Counted from the stretch's first letter, positions 37,301 through 46,543 are shown. The stretch is 64,000 nucleotides of DNA from Paraburkholderia caledonica NBRC 102488 (GCF_000685095.1 NZ_BAYE01000002.1:434001-498000); one strand, 5' to 3'. The notes: generated from the sequence alone by a model not told the origin. Numbers and translations: made by a program.

Positions 37301-38949
37301 GCGGTGCCTGCCAGCAGGAAGGGAGCGATCTTGCGTGCGACCTCGTACCACGTCGGCGTGAAGTGGTAGTTGACGGCGAGGTAGCGGTTACGTATCGCGC
37401 GTCGCTGCTCCTCATTCATCACCCCGAGCGCCCGGTCGATGAGAGGAATCAGCGGCTCGAACCTGGGGGCCACCTGGAAGCCAATAGACTGGCTATAGCC
37501 GGCGGGTCCAAGCACCTTGAGCACGCCCGCGTATTCGCCCTGAATGGGCAGATCGACTACCGCCAGGTTGCCAACTAGTGCGTCGGCTTTGCCCTGATGC
37601 ACGATGCGCATCGCCTCGAGAATCGCGTGGGTATGCACCAGCGTGATAGAGGGTACCCGCCTGCGTAACTCGGTATCGTTACCCGATCCGTCAACCACAG
37701 CCACCTTGAGGCCAGCCAGATCCGTCAGGGCCATTACGGAGGCAGCGTTCTGGGGACCCACGACCACAACGGGATAGGTCTCGACGGGGCGCGTAACATG
37801 GGGCAGATCGACTTTCGCAGCACCAGCGGCCGCGACCATGAGCACATCGATCGCGCCAGAAGCGAACGCGTCCCTCGCCGCTACGGGGCCGTCGTAGGGA
37901 TGCGGCTTGAAACGGAGCCCCAACGTCCTGGCAAGATAGGCCCAATACTCAGGCAGGATGCCCGTCGGGCGTCCCGTCTCATCCAGGTAGCTAAATGGGT
38001 CCCAACGCACATCCACAGCTACTCTGAGGGGCGGCAGCGCAGCCAGAAACTCCCGCTCGCTCTTGCTGAGTACGAAGCTCGTCGAATTGGCAACCGGGCT
38101 CGAACCGACCTGAACCGATTGGCTCAGCAAGCCAATGCGTTCCTCCCGGCTGATCTTCTGGAGTGCTTCGTCGATACTCTGGTGCAACGCGGTGCGTCCG
38201 CGCGGAAAGGCAAAGCGCAACTCACCCATGGGTTCGGCATGTGCCTCCAGCATGACAAGGTTGCTCAATGACGCCTTGTTTATCTCATACTCGACCGCCG
38301 GGCGCAGGCCGACGTAGATATCGGCCTTATCTCCGGCCACCGCCCGCAGTGCCTGCGCAGTATTGGCAACATAGACGAAGGACGCGGCAGGGTGCCGCTC
38401 CCGCAGCTGGTGAGCCATGAAAAAGCCTTCCTCGACCGCGTATCTTGCCGTGGTGGCATTCGACGGAGACGCGGCGCCCTGATCGTCGTTGCGGGTGACG
38501 ATGACGGCCTGTCCCTCGTAGTACGGTCGTGAAAAAACCAGGCACCTCTCACGCTCCGGAGTTCGGGAAACGTCCGTGATGATATCGACCTCGCCGCGGC
38601 ATGCCGCCTGAAGCAGACTGCGGTTGTCGTCATACACGCGAGGCCGGAGCGTCACATTACGGGGGCGCAATGCGTACGCGAGGTAGGCCGCGCTCAGGCC
38701 GGTCAGCTTGCCGCCAACCACTTGATTGAACGGTGCCCAACCTTCCCGCGTCACCCCAACCACTACTTCACGATGGGCAGCAAACCATACGGACTCCTTC
38801 GCGAGGAGCGCGGTCGTCTTGGGGGATTCTTGCTTTGGGGCCGGGGGCGTCTGGGCACTCCCCGGCAGCGGCATCAAACTGGCCAGGATAGCGGTGAGCA
38901 GAACTGCGATGCCGCGCAGTCGGCGCGTCAATTGATTGATGTCGGCCAT
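34366..38949 (-). CDS. EvgS/BvgS-type hybrid phosphorelay kinase
   Basis: 1,527 residues. After a signal-like helix (about 12-32) come two periplasmic solute-binding domains (about 55-275 and 300-540; each with the Venus-flytrap pattern, for example YLAYALRPRNVTLRP and ILPEYWAYLARTLGL). A membrane helix follows near 548-568 (FLLAGTAGLIVLLHAFF), then two PAS domains, a HisKA domain (MMSHEIRTPMSGVLG, about 850), HATPase (GTGLGLSICDRLI), a receiver (MLFTDCHMPQLDGYAL, near 1300) and a C-terminal HPt (EWHHRVAGSAMVLQY, near 1465). The order matches BvgS/EvgS. No response regulator of the BvgA/EvgA type is adjacent, so the phosphoryl acceptor is elsewhere. Confidence 0.93.
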   Translation of the reverse strand: MADINQLTRRLRGIAVLLTAILASLMPLPGSAQTPPAPKQESPKTTALLAKESVWFAAHREVVVGVTREGWAPFNQVVGGKLTGLSAAYLAYALRPRNVTLRPRVYDDNRSLLQAACRGEVDIITDVSRTPERERCLVFSRPYYEGQAVIVTRNDDQGAASPSNATTARYAVEEGFFMAHQLRERHPAASFVYVANTAQALRAVAGDKADIYVGLRPAVEYEINKASLSNLVMLEAHAEPMGELRFAFPRGRTALHQSIDEALQKISREERIGLLSQSVQVGSSPVANSTSFVLSKSEREFLAALPPLRVAVDVRWDPFSYLDETGRPTGILPEYWAYLARTLGLRFKPHPYDGPVAARDAFASGAIDVLMVAAAGAAKVDLPHVTRPVETYPVVVVGPQNAASVMALTDLAGLKVAVVDGSGNDTELRRRVPSITLVHTHAILEAMRIVHQGKADALVGNLAVVDLPIQGEYAGVLKVLGPAGYSQSIGFQVAPRFEPLIPLIDRALGVMNEEQRRAIRNRYLAVNYHFTPTWYEVARKIAPFLLAGTAGLIVLLHAFFRLRREVRHRKQTEQQLAFQLRFRTMLMDMAPIPIGVSDQADRYIEVNSAFEQLVGLRREDMLGKTVEECSLFPGQRGKLIEAIAHATQRGIWHKGVRVDYLDASGTSRHGLYWHGPLLNERGEVTGAVGAVVDITSAIEAERKVHDTEQRLEDVTRNLPALVLQMRRDPIGKLSLPYVGGNLELLSAIELDDLRQDAEFLDSYPHPEDRALLLAAIEESAHALQPLAKEFRSKYAEGYRWIQTRAIPQREGDGSTLWSGYCIDVTSEHLRAEELSAARDVAESASRAKDQFLAMMSHEIRTPMSGVLGLVEVLGQTGLHGEQAAMLRMIQDSAGALLQILDDILDYSKIEAGKLDFEDSPFDMRETCDLALGLLASKAHEKGLKLRLHVTAAVAASLRGDSVRLRQVLFNLLSNAIKFTQQGEVSVFIDVASRRPDPPVPRDDLPIAHNMDENSLVVGSLEPDRLETAPIEMQTLAITVADTGIGIAEDIQLTLFEPFVQADSTTSRRFGGTGLGLSICDRLIKRMGGTLELHSQLGAGTRVTLLLSLPVERRAYDDEVLGGAQMVVLLRDAEAVSAIADGLAALGVKAVLLDPRTVSAKELRAVAAVDAVFLDDDEPLPAALGHAPVIHITERPKSAGYRLTGSDIRLSINPLSWRGLRAACIAAVVGAPLPNDMVPTVPLAAAARSREQAKRDGTLILVSEDNPINRQLIERQLHLLGYACDATANGLEALDAYDTHDYAMLFTDCHMPQLDGYALARSVRERERARGDARRLPIIGITASIESEEPQRCRDAGMDDCLIKPAQLDLLYACLQKWLPETVMLSETWAVGDAARSAEIENLNVGIPASTDASLPPLNLEGLRQTMGSWSDVGTLLHVFVQSTEADISAFRILLRHPELAALREWHHRVAGSAMVLQYPPLLNALQAFRQGLEDEELERIQAKGNVLLDKLERFMSHLTSTRRTLTD

Positions 38950-39176
38950 TGTCGTGTATCGAACCTGTTAAGCTAGCACTTCGCGCTGGTCAATGGGTCG
39001 GCACGCGCGGTCACCGCAGCAACAACCTTTGTCCGACACCGATGGCTACTCGTGACCCGCACCGGCCCTATCCGTGCGGCCGCACGAGATGCATTTTACT
39101 GCCGCAAGCGCGTACACGGTTTGCTGTCTCCAGCAAACTGCGTCTCAACACTTTTGTGAAGAGAAACGCCGCTGCT

Positions 39177-39930
39177 TCAGCGTTTCCTCGCTACGGGGGC
39201 CGCCTGGAACTCGTAGCCCACCTGCACACGCACGCCCGCGTGACCCGTTGATGTGACGAACGCCGCCACGTTGGTCAGCCACCTGCTGTTTTCCGAACGG
39301 TACGTCGCACCGAAGCAACTGCAGCACCACTTTTGTACGCGCCCGCGCCGGCCGCGACGTCGGTGATCTGACGCTCCGTGCCAGCCGCGCCCACGGACAC
39401 CGTATTGGCGGCCACCGAGTTCGCACCCAGCGCCACCGGGTTGGCGGCCGACGCCTTCGTTCGCGCTCATCGCCGTCGCATGCGTGCCACCTGCGACCGC
39501 CGCTGCGGTATCGCGGTTGCCGTCCGCCGTGAACATCGGGTTCGACGCGTTGTTGGCGATGTTCGCGACGGTGGAGAGCGCCGGGTTCAACTGGCCGACG
39601 TTCACCGCATCGGTTGACGTCGTGCCCGTTGCAACATTGTGGATCGTCGTACCGCCCGCCATTGCATCGCCTATCGTGACGTTGCGGTAGTCAGTCGAAC
39701 CGTCCGCGTTATGGTCGTACGTCACCGCGGCATTCGTGGTGCCGTTCGGACCGACCAGACCCGTCGCCTTCAGCTGCGCGACATTGACCGCATCCGTGTC
39801 CGCCATCCCGGCCGCCACGTTGGTAATCTGACCTTCCGTGTACGTCGGTGCCGTGATCGATCCACCTGGGTTCACCGTCGAGCCGCCGCCAATCGCGTTT
39901 GCCACTGGCTGGCTCACGCGTGCAAGACCA
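39177..39930 (-). pseudogene. YadA-type trimeric autotransporter remnant
   Basis: The head/stalk repeats of a trimeric autotransporter are readable: ITNVAAGMADTDAVNVAQLK, then VTIGDAMAGGTTIHNVATGT, TSTDAVNVGQLN and ANNASNPMFTADGN. Later segments shift frame (SVGAAGTERQITDVAAGAGA in another frame), and the end carries a degraded YadA membrane anchor (WLTNVAAFVTSTGHAGVRVQ, ending GYEF). The N-terminal signal, head and most of the stalk are absent and are replaced upstream by an IS21 remnant. The adhesin cannot be made. Confidence 0.85.
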
Positions 39931-40292
39931 TGGTGGAGTTGCTGAGCCTCGCCCACGAGCGCGCCTGCGAGGCGCAGCTGGCGCAGGCGCTGGTGCAGTA
40001 TCTGGCCGACGGGCAACCGCCCGATCTGGACGAACTGCGTTGGCGTTTCGCGCCGGATCCGGCGACTGTGTCCCAGGTGCACGTGCGACTGGCTTCGTTG
40101 CGCGACTACGAGGCCCTGCTTCACCTGGACATGGAAGACGACATCATGAGCAACGATATCGATGCCACGCGCCTGTCGCTACTGCTCAACGATTTGCGGC
40201 TACCCGCCGTCAAGCAGATCTGGCCGAGCTTCGCCGAGCGCTCCGACAAGGAAGGCTGGCCCGCGGCGCGACTGCGCTTGCGTGCGTCAATC
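39915..40292 (+). mobile_element. IS21-family remnant (istA end, istB start)
   Basis: The C-terminal end of the IstA transposase (TMVELLSLAHERACEAQLAQ, RWRFAPDPATVSQVHV) is followed, four bases after its end, by the start of the IstB helper ATPase (MSNDIDATRLSLLLNDLRLP, QIWPSFAERSDKEGWPAARL). IstB breaks off before its Walker motifs. Only about 380 bases remain and no terminal repeats were found. The left end abuts the adhesin remnant, so this element or its excision probably truncated that gene. Confidence 0.82.
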
Positions 40293-40505
40293 AACGTCGG
40301 CATCATCAACCTCGCCGCGACATTCTCATCGTGTTTGTCGCGCGTCTCTCGTCCAGATCGCTGCGCCATAGTCCGGAACGGTTGCAAGCAGTTGACGCGC
40401 ATGGACCGTATCCCCGGCCGCCCCTCGATTTTCGATCTGCTGTTTTCCCACAAGATTCGCGGAACAGCTTCTTTGTTCGAGGGGCTTTGCGACGCGTGAC
40501 CTGCT

Positions 40506-41975
40506 TTACTGCACACGCTGCATCGTCGGCGCTTTCCATTGACCGTCCAACGCGGGGGCCTTAGGCCAGTACAGTCGCATCACCGAGAAGAACGAGCCCT
40601 CGGGAGCGGGGAGCCAGTTGGATTCAAGTTCCTGACCCGGCGACGTGTGCTGGATGTAAAGCGTGATGCCGCCGTCCGCATCGCGTTTGAGCGTGGGCAA
40701 CATGGACGAATTGATGAGATATCGGTTCAGCGAGTTGGCATAGAGCAGGCTCGATGGCAATTCGTAAAGCGTCAGTGACCAGAAAGCATTGACTGGTGGC
40801 AGCTTTCCCGGTGGAAAGTGAAGCGTATAGCGATGCGAGCCGTCCAGCTTTTCGCCGCCGCCATCAACAAAGTAGGCCGGATATAGCGCTTCCTCCTTCG
40901 AATTGCCGTAGATGCCCAACACTGCTGAGGCCATGCGGGCCATGTAATTGTTCTTCAGATAGGTACGGGTTCCGAAACCGTCCGCACTCGACAGTTTTCC
41001 CGTGTCGAGCTCACTTTTCTTGTAGTCAGCGAGTTCGGTCCATGCATCCGACATGCCGTCCTGCAACGCCTTCTGCATGTCCGGTGAGAGTGTATTGACA
41101 TCAAGAGACTTGCCAGCCCCTACGCCGATTTTCGCGAAACGCGCTATCAGCGCCTTCTCACCAGGATGGGGCGGGCAGTATTGGAGTACGAAATTCAATA
41201 TGTTGAAGAAGCGTAGGGACTTGCGTTCTTCTTCGGCGGTAAGCGGTTTGATGAATTCGGTAGTCGCTGACGCTGGCGCGGCGGCTTTGCCAAGGTATTC
41301 CGACAAGGTTTGGACCTTGTATCCGGCCTGAACACCCTTGACGTTCTCAATGTCCGCGGAACCGAACAATTGCGTCCGATAAAGAACGAAAGCGAAGTCC
41401 GTCTCCGAACGGATTACCGATTTTATGCTTTTGGGCACCGTACCTTTCCAGTGCGGACCAGCAAGCAGATATTTGCCTGCTCCATTACCTGTAGCCCGGG
41501 TACCGACGTATGCAAAATTGAACGTGTACATGTCGATGAATTGGAGCGAGTAGTATCGCCCGTTCTCGACCTTCGGTACGGTCAGAACCAACGGTTCGGC
41601 ACGCAGGTCAGCACCCAGAAACGAATAAGGCGTATCCGAATTAGGTGTCTGGATGGCCTTGTCCTCGGGGGTAAACACGCGTGCGGTATTTGAAATCGTG
41701 TTCCATGGAGCCTTGTAATCGGCATTGTGCTGATCGATGAAGTACGAGTACTGAACCCGATAACTATCAACCAGAGGGAACCCATAAATGGTGGCTTCTT
41801 TGGCGATCGCTCTCGCTTCCTCAGTGGTAACCGGCTCCGCGTGTGCAACGGTGACCGTGAAAAGCGTCAATGAAACGGCCGCGGCAAACTTGCGAAACCA
41901 TGAGAAGTGACTCTCGCCGTAAGATCGAACTGGCCGCGTTACGAATTGTTCGCGGACATTTGCCACAAAACGCAT
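40506..41975 (-). CDS. Exported DUF1254/DUF1214 protein
   Basis: 489 residues. After a long basic N-terminus, a signal peptide (AAAVSLTLFTVTVAHA, about 31-46) precedes an N-terminal DUF1254 domain (EATIYGFPLVDSYRVQYSYF, TPNSDTPYSFLGADLRAEP, VENGRYYSLQFIDMYTFNFA) and a C-terminal DUF1214 domain (RYTLHFPPGKLPPVNAFWSL, TLYELPSSLLYAN, DGGITLYIQH, WLPAPEGSFFSVMRLYWP). It should act in the periplasm; the biochemical role of these domains is not known to me. It is the last gene of a leftward trio with an outer-membrane barrel and another DUF1254/DUF1214 protein. Confidence 0.88.
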   Translation of the reverse strand: MRFVANVREQFVTRPVRSYGESHFSWFRKFAAAVSLTLFTVTVAHAEPVTTEEARAIAKEATIYGFPLVDSYRVQYSYFIDQHNADYKAPWNTISNTARVFTPEDKAIQTPNSDTPYSFLGADLRAEPLVLTVPKVENGRYYSLQFIDMYTFNFAYVGTRATGNGAGKYLLAGPHWKGTVPKSIKSVIRSETDFAFVLYRTQLFGSADIENVKGVQAGYKVQTLSEYLGKAAAPASATTEFIKPLTAEEERKSLRFFNILNFVLQYCPPHPGEKALIARFAKIGVGAGKSLDVNTLSPDMQKALQDGMSDAWTELADYKKSELDTGKLSSADGFGTRTYLKNNYMARMASAVLGIYGNSKEEALYPAYFVDGGGEKLDGSHRYTLHFPPGKLPPVNAFWSLTLYELPSSLLYANSLNRYLINSSMLPTLKRDADGGITLYIQHTSPGQELESNWLPAPEGSFFSVMRLYWPKAPALDGQWKAPTMQRVQ

Positions 41976-42003
41976 ACATGTCTCCTAGGAGTTTCTTCAT
42001 TGG

Positions 42004-42783
42004 TTAGAAGCTGAATTTGGCACTCACCATGGGTCCCTGCTGACTCACGTTGTACAGAAAGCCACCATTTCGGTGATGCACGTCCAGATACCGGTAACCG
42101 GCGTAAGCGGCCAACCAGCTTTTGAACTGATAGCCAATGCCGCCATAGATCTGCCATGTCCAGTCGGAGGAAATGCCAAAGCCTCCCAGGTCGGCGTAGC
42201 CGTTGAAAAGGAATCCGTTCGCAAACGGCACGGTCACCCGTGCGCCGATGACCGGCGTCGCCCACGTGTCTCCGATGCTGTTGCTCCTGGGTGGCAGGAT
42301 CCCTCCGCTCAGGTCGATCTGGTTGTCGATATGAAAAATCCGCACACCTACCAGCGTGTCGACCGAGGCAACCGGTGAATCGACAACCCGATAAGCGCCA
42401 CTTATCGTGCTATTGAAGTTCCATTGCTTCAACGTGGCATTGCCGTACAGGGGACCGGGCGTTGATGCATCCGCTTTGATCGTCAGGTACTGCACGTCAC
42501 CGAGGATGCCGAACCGGCCTTTCCACGCCTCGGCCGCCACAAAGGCTGTCGGCCCGTCGAGATGGCTGAATATATCCCCGAACGCGACATCGATCGACGA
42601 AGGCGGCAGATTGGTATAGGCACCTACGTCGCCCTTGATGCCTGCCATCCAGAAATACGGGGACACGCTGAAATGCCACGTGTTTGATGCCGGCGCGTCC
42701 GGCGTTTGCGCCAAGGCTCCCCGCATGCCGGTTATCGATATCAGGAAGATAAGCACTCGAACTGCGAGAAGCCTGCGTAACAT
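42004..42783 (-). CDS. Outer-membrane beta-barrel protein
   Basis: 259 residues from the ATG at 42783 (GGAGG upstream); the frame runs to 42840 without a start signal. A signal peptide (LLAVRVLIFLISITGMRGALA) is followed by alternating amphipathic strands: WHFSVSPYFWMAGIKGDVGA, FGILGDVQYLTIKAD, LVGVRIFHIDNQIDL, YGGIGYQFKSWLAAYAGYRY, ending in the outer-membrane signature GPMVSAKFSF with a terminal Phe. About ten to twelve strands are expected. It sits between the two DUF1254 proteins with gaps of 28 and 103 bases, so the three are probably co-expressed. Confidence 0.85.
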   Translation of the reverse strand: MLRRLLAVRVLIFLISITGMRGALAQTPDAPASNTWHFSVSPYFWMAGIKGDVGAYTNLPPSSIDVAFGDIFSHLDGPTAFVAAEAWKGRFGILGDVQYLTIKADASTPGPLYGNATLKQWNFNSTISGAYRVVDSPVASVDTLVGVRIFHIDNQIDLSGGILPPRSNSIGDTWATPVIGARVTVPFANGFLFNGYADLGGFGISSDWTWQIYGGIGYQFKSWLAAYAGYRYLDVHHRNGGFLYNVSQQGPMVSAKFSF

Positions 42784-42886
42784 CCCTACCTCCATTAACT
42801 GCTGAATCAAACAGGCTGACGCAGGACCGACGCGATGCAAGCAACGCAGTTACCCCGGTCGGTCTGGTGAACTTAAAACCTCTTGT

Positions 42887-43948
42887 TTAACTGACAGGCT
42901 GGGCGTCAGGGAACTTCCACTTCGCGTCGAGCACCTCCTTCTGCGGACGATAGAGCCGAACCATGTAGTTCCATCCTTTCGTGATGGGCAGGCAGTTCGG
43001 CACCTTGCCATCACATCCGCCAAACTGGATCGAGACAGATCCGTCGGGATTCTTGCTTGCGGTCAGGTTATTGAGCGAATACGCCTTATACGTGTTCGCC
43101 TTGAAATAGCCATTCTCGTCGTAGACGCTTACTGACCAGAAACCGTTAACAGGGACGTGCTTGACGTTCAGCTTGTAGACCGTGTTTCCGTCATTGCGCG
43201 GCGGCTGTACGTTGAGATAGAGAGCCTGCTCGGGAGGATTGGCGCCCCAGCCAAGGGCCGAGCCGATCAGAAACCGCACAGGGTCAACGTCGGAGCGCGA
43301 ACCGTACATGCGTTTGGTATCCGGCAGCGTTGAACCCAACGTCAGCAGTGCATCACGCACTTTCTTCTGGCTGGCCATGTCCCAATTCGGCACTTCAAAC
43401 CGCCCGGGCTCATGTTGCGTGGTCTTGATCTGATCCTGCTGCTTGCGCACTTCCTCGAGATCCTTGGGGTTCGTCGGGTCGACAAGCGTTCGCACAGCCG
43501 CGAGGACGTATCGGGTACCGATCGCCTTACGCGTCAAAGTATGGCTTCCAGCTCCGTAGAAGACGCCGTGGGTGTACTGATCCTCATCGATCACCTGAAG
43601 CGACATGAATCGTTTGCCTGCATCGGGCAATGTGATCGTCACCGGCCCTGCATCCAGATCGAATACCGCCGAGGAATAAAGCGTATCGCGGTTCAGCCGG
43701 ATAACAGTCTGGTTATCGATTGGCGCCGGCTCACGCGTATGATTGAATTTTCCGAAGCCATCCATCTTTACGACACCGCTGAAATACATATCGGATTCGG
43801 CACGCGCGAAATTATCCGGCGTGACGGGAATGACATGCGCGGCGGAAGGCGAAGAGGCAGGAGTGGACTGTGCCACGGCCAACGTGGCGGTAACACAGGC
43901 CGAGATGAAAGTAATGACCTTTATTGTGGCTTTACTCGCGTTCTTCAT
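42887..43948 (-). CDS. Exported DUF1254/DUF1214-type protein (shorter)
   Basis: 353 residues from the ATG at 43948 with a signal peptide (VITFISACVTATLAVAQ). It shares with the 40506-41975 protein the pattern PVTPDNFARAESDMYF, NRDTLYSSAVFDLDAGPVTI, DAGKRFMSLQVIDEDQYTHG and the DUF1214-type end (VNGFWSVSVYDENGYFKANT, then SVSIQFGGCDGKVPNCLPIT, MVRLYRP). It is shorter by about 135 residues and has a Cys pair in GGCDGKVPNC that could be a disulfide. First gene of the leftward trio. Confidence 0.85.
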   Translation of the reverse strand: MKNASKATIKVITFISACVTATLAVAQSTPASSPSAAHVIPVTPDNFARAESDMYFSGVVKMDGFGKFNHTREPAPIDNQTVIRLNRDTLYSSAVFDLDAGPVTITLPDAGKRFMSLQVIDEDQYTHGVFYGAGSHTLTRKAIGTRYVLAAVRTLVDPTNPKDLEEVRKQQDQIKTTQHEPGRFEVPNWDMASQKKVRDALLTLGSTLPDTKRMYGSRSDVDPVRFLIGSALGWGANPPEQALYLNVQPPRNDGNTVYKLNVKHVPVNGFWSVSVYDENGYFKANTYKAYSLNNLTASKNPDGSVSIQFGGCDGKVPNCLPITKGWNYMVRLYRPQKEVLDAKWKFPDAQPVS

Positions 43949-45249
43949 GGAGGCTGTCCCCAAGGGTGAAACGTACCGTATCAAAACCTGCCATTTCTGG
44001 CACCAAAGTGCTCGGGTTCTCAATGCGAGAGAACCCTAGAGCATCAGTAATTCCGGGACTGCACGGACAGTTGCTTTTGCCGCCGACCCTGCTTGGACTT
44101 CCCGAGCACGCGGCGCACGTCTTGCCCCAGCTCCCTGTCGGCGCGGCTTTGTGCCTTCCGATCATTTTGCAGCTCGCTGCTCGATGCCGACCCGGCCGCA
44201 CTGCCGCGCGTGAATCACGGTCGCAACGACAATACACGATCCAATGATAGCAATCCTAATCACCTTTCGCGGAGTCACTAACTCTTAACCGATTTGATGT
44301 CTTGAGGCAATTGGCAACCACCTGGCCCGAGCCAGGAACGAATCAAACCCACTACGCCGGCCGGCCTCTTGCAGCCCGCCAAAGCCGGCATACTACGCTT
44401 GATCGGAACCGGTGCCGAATTTCAGCCATCAAACCAGATTGCGTCTCCTTCCGCGTCAGACCCACTCCATTGATACCCTGCAACTATGCGACGACGGGTC
44501 CGCCGTGGTATTGCGAATAGGCATCCTCAATGTACATGCCAGGAAGTTTAGACAGATTATAGCCAGCGATCAATTCAAAGCGCGAAGTGTCGCCGTCCTT
44601 CTGTTGGGTCTCCCCTTTCTGCAGGTTGCGCCAATGGGATCGAAACGCAACGAGTGCGCATATTTTATTCGCGCGACTCGTCAGACGGTGAACATTCGAG
44701 AGCGAGGGCTCTCGATGTGACCTACGTGCGGCAAAGCATGCAGCTTCATGCCGGCCATTTGCCGAACAGGCTTGACCGGAACACTCAGTTAATTCGAAAA
44801 TGGCCTGTTCACCGCTACCGCTCCGGCAGCGTTGGAGTTCACGGACTTAAGTTCGCGCCCGATGCTCGCCTTCGGCCTTACCCGTTCGTTCGGCTCCCCG
44901 CCGCGCGCGTCGTTGAAGCGAATTCGTCGTGAGTCCGCGCATGAATCCCGGCGGCGTGAGGCGTGAACGGCGTCACAATACAATTCTTGTTCGAGGGTGG
45001 ATGGATGCTCTGACGTCGTACTTCTCAATGATATTTTCTCTATCATATTTCGGGCTACAAAACGAATGAAACGGCCATCCGTTGGAGGCGCTTTGGACGC
45101 CCGAGTCGCCTTGGAAAAGGCAGCATAACTGTTACCACGTTCATTCCGAAGAGCGTTCGCGATGTTACGAAGCCCTCTTCAGCACAACGAGTTCGTCCGA
45201 CCTGGCTAATATGCGTGGACGACCCGTGCGAATTGGTTAGTCAATGAAC
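43949..45249. other. Long gene-poor region
   Basis: Thirteen hundred bases without a supported gene. The first 200 bases hold the promoter of the DUF1254 cassette. Around 45000-45070 the DNA is AT-rich (for example GATATTTTCTCTATCATATT), unlike its surroundings, which may mark a foreign or promoter segment. Confidence 0.45.
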
Positions 45250-45650
45250 TGCCCGCAACAGCCTTGGGCGGTGCACCGTGCCGGTCACCCACGCCTGAAA
45301 CGGCGGCCGACGCTCGCGCAATTCTCGAAGTTCGAGCACGTAATCGTGTCGCCCGGCGGCGGCGGATTTGCCGGCGCGACCGACGAAGCGCTCGCCAAGG
45401 CCTGCCTCTCGCGCTGATTCGTGCTCTCCGTGCCGCACTTTCTGTTCATGATTTCCGCGCTTGCCAACACCGACCTCGTGGCGAAGGTGCCCGAGCGGCT
45501 GGTCCGCGACAACGCCGCACTATGCGTGTTCGAGCCGCCCGTCGAGGTGCCGGGCTACGAAATGGCGATGCTGTGGCACGAACGGTCGCATCGGGATCCG
45601 GCTCACCAGTGGTTGCGAGCGCATATTGCGGATTCCGTTTGGAGCGCCGT
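45250..45650 (+). pseudogene. LysR regulator, C-terminal remnant with stop
   Basis: One frame encodes the last half of a LysR effector domain: GHPRLKRRPTLAQFSKFEHV, then VSPGGGGFAGATDEALAKAC, a TGA stop at 45415-45417, then VLSVPHFLFMISALANTDLV, AKVPERLVRDNAALCVFEPP and AMLWHERSHRDPAHQWLR. The DNA-binding half is missing. It converges on the aldo/keto reductase gene, which has an intact but unrelated LysR regulator on its other side. Confidence 0.82.
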
Positions 45651-45667
45651 GGCGTTAGCACGTGGCA

Positions 45668-46543
45668 TTAACCGTTGGCGCCGCCAATTGCATCCAGTTT
45701 CGCGAGGATTTCGTCGTTCAACTCGAGCTGCGCGGCGTGCAGGTTTTCGCGCAAATGCCCGACGGACGACGTGCCCGGAATCAGCAGGATATTGGGCGCG
45801 CGTTGCAGAAGCCATGCGAGCGCCACTTGCATTGGCGTCGCGCCAATCGTTGCCGCGATATGGGTCAGCGCAGACGACTGGATCGGCGTAAAGCCGCCCA
45901 AAGGAAAGAACGGCACATAAGCAATGCCCTTGGTTGCCAGTTCGCCGATCAGCGCGTCGTCGGCGCGGTGCACCAGGTTGTAGTGGTTCTGCACACAGAC
46001 GATCTTTGCGATGCGCTGCGCTTCGGCAATCTGCGTCGGCGTCGCGTTGCTCAGGCCGATATGGCGGATCAGTCCTCGCTGTTGAAGCTCGGCGAGCGCG
46101 GTGATCTGCTTTTCGAGGGATCCTTCGCTCGGCGCGTGCACGTCGCCCATCATCCGCATATTCACCACTTCGAGCGTGTCGAGCCCGAGGTTGCGCAGAT
46201 TGTCGTGTACGCCGCGCTCGAGATCCTCCGGCTCCTGCGCCGGCAGCCAACCGCCGTCGCTATCCCTCACCGCGCCGAGCTTCGTGACGATCACGAGATC
46301 GTCGGCATATGGATGCAGCGCCTCGCGAATCAGCTGGTTGGTGATATGCGGGCCGTAAAAATCGCTGGTGTCGATGTGATTGACGCCGCTAGCCACCGCT
46401 TCGCGCAGCACGGCGATCGCGGCGTCACGGTCTTTCGGCGGCCCGAACACGCCCGGTCCCGCGAGTTGCATGGCGCCATAGCCCATGCGCCGCACCTCGC
46501 GGCCGCCGAGCAAAAATGTCTTTGTCATATCGAGGTTTGTCAT
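45668..46543 (-). CDS. Aldo/keto reductase
   Basis: 291 residues from the ATG at 46543 (CAGGAGAG upstream). AKR fold: RRMGYGAMQLAGPGVFGPP, catalytic Asp and Tyr in NHIDTSDFYGP, Lys in VIVTKLGA and the His equivalent replaced by Asn-Met-Arg in VVNMRMMGD, then GLIRHIGLSNATPTQIAEAQ and the NADPH-binding end (LLIPGTSSVGHLRENLHA). The usual catalytic His is not seen at the expected place, which is common in some AKR subfamilies. It reduces carbonyls with NADPH; substrate unknown. Divergent from the LysR gene at 46646. Confidence 0.9.
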   Translation of the reverse strand: MTNLDMTKTFLLGGREVRRMGYGAMQLAGPGVFGPPKDRDAAIAVLREAVASGVNHIDTSDFYGPHITNQLIREALHPYADDLVIVTKLGAVRDSDGGWLPAQEPEDLERGVHDNLRNLGLDTLEVVNMRMMGDVHAPSEGSLEKQITALAELQQRGLIRHIGLSNATPTQIAEAQRIAKIVCVQNHYNLVHRADDALIGELATKGIAYVPFFPLGGFTPIQSSALTHIAATIGATPMQVALAWLLQRAPNILLIPGTSSVGHLRENLHAAQLELNDEILAKLDAIGGANG

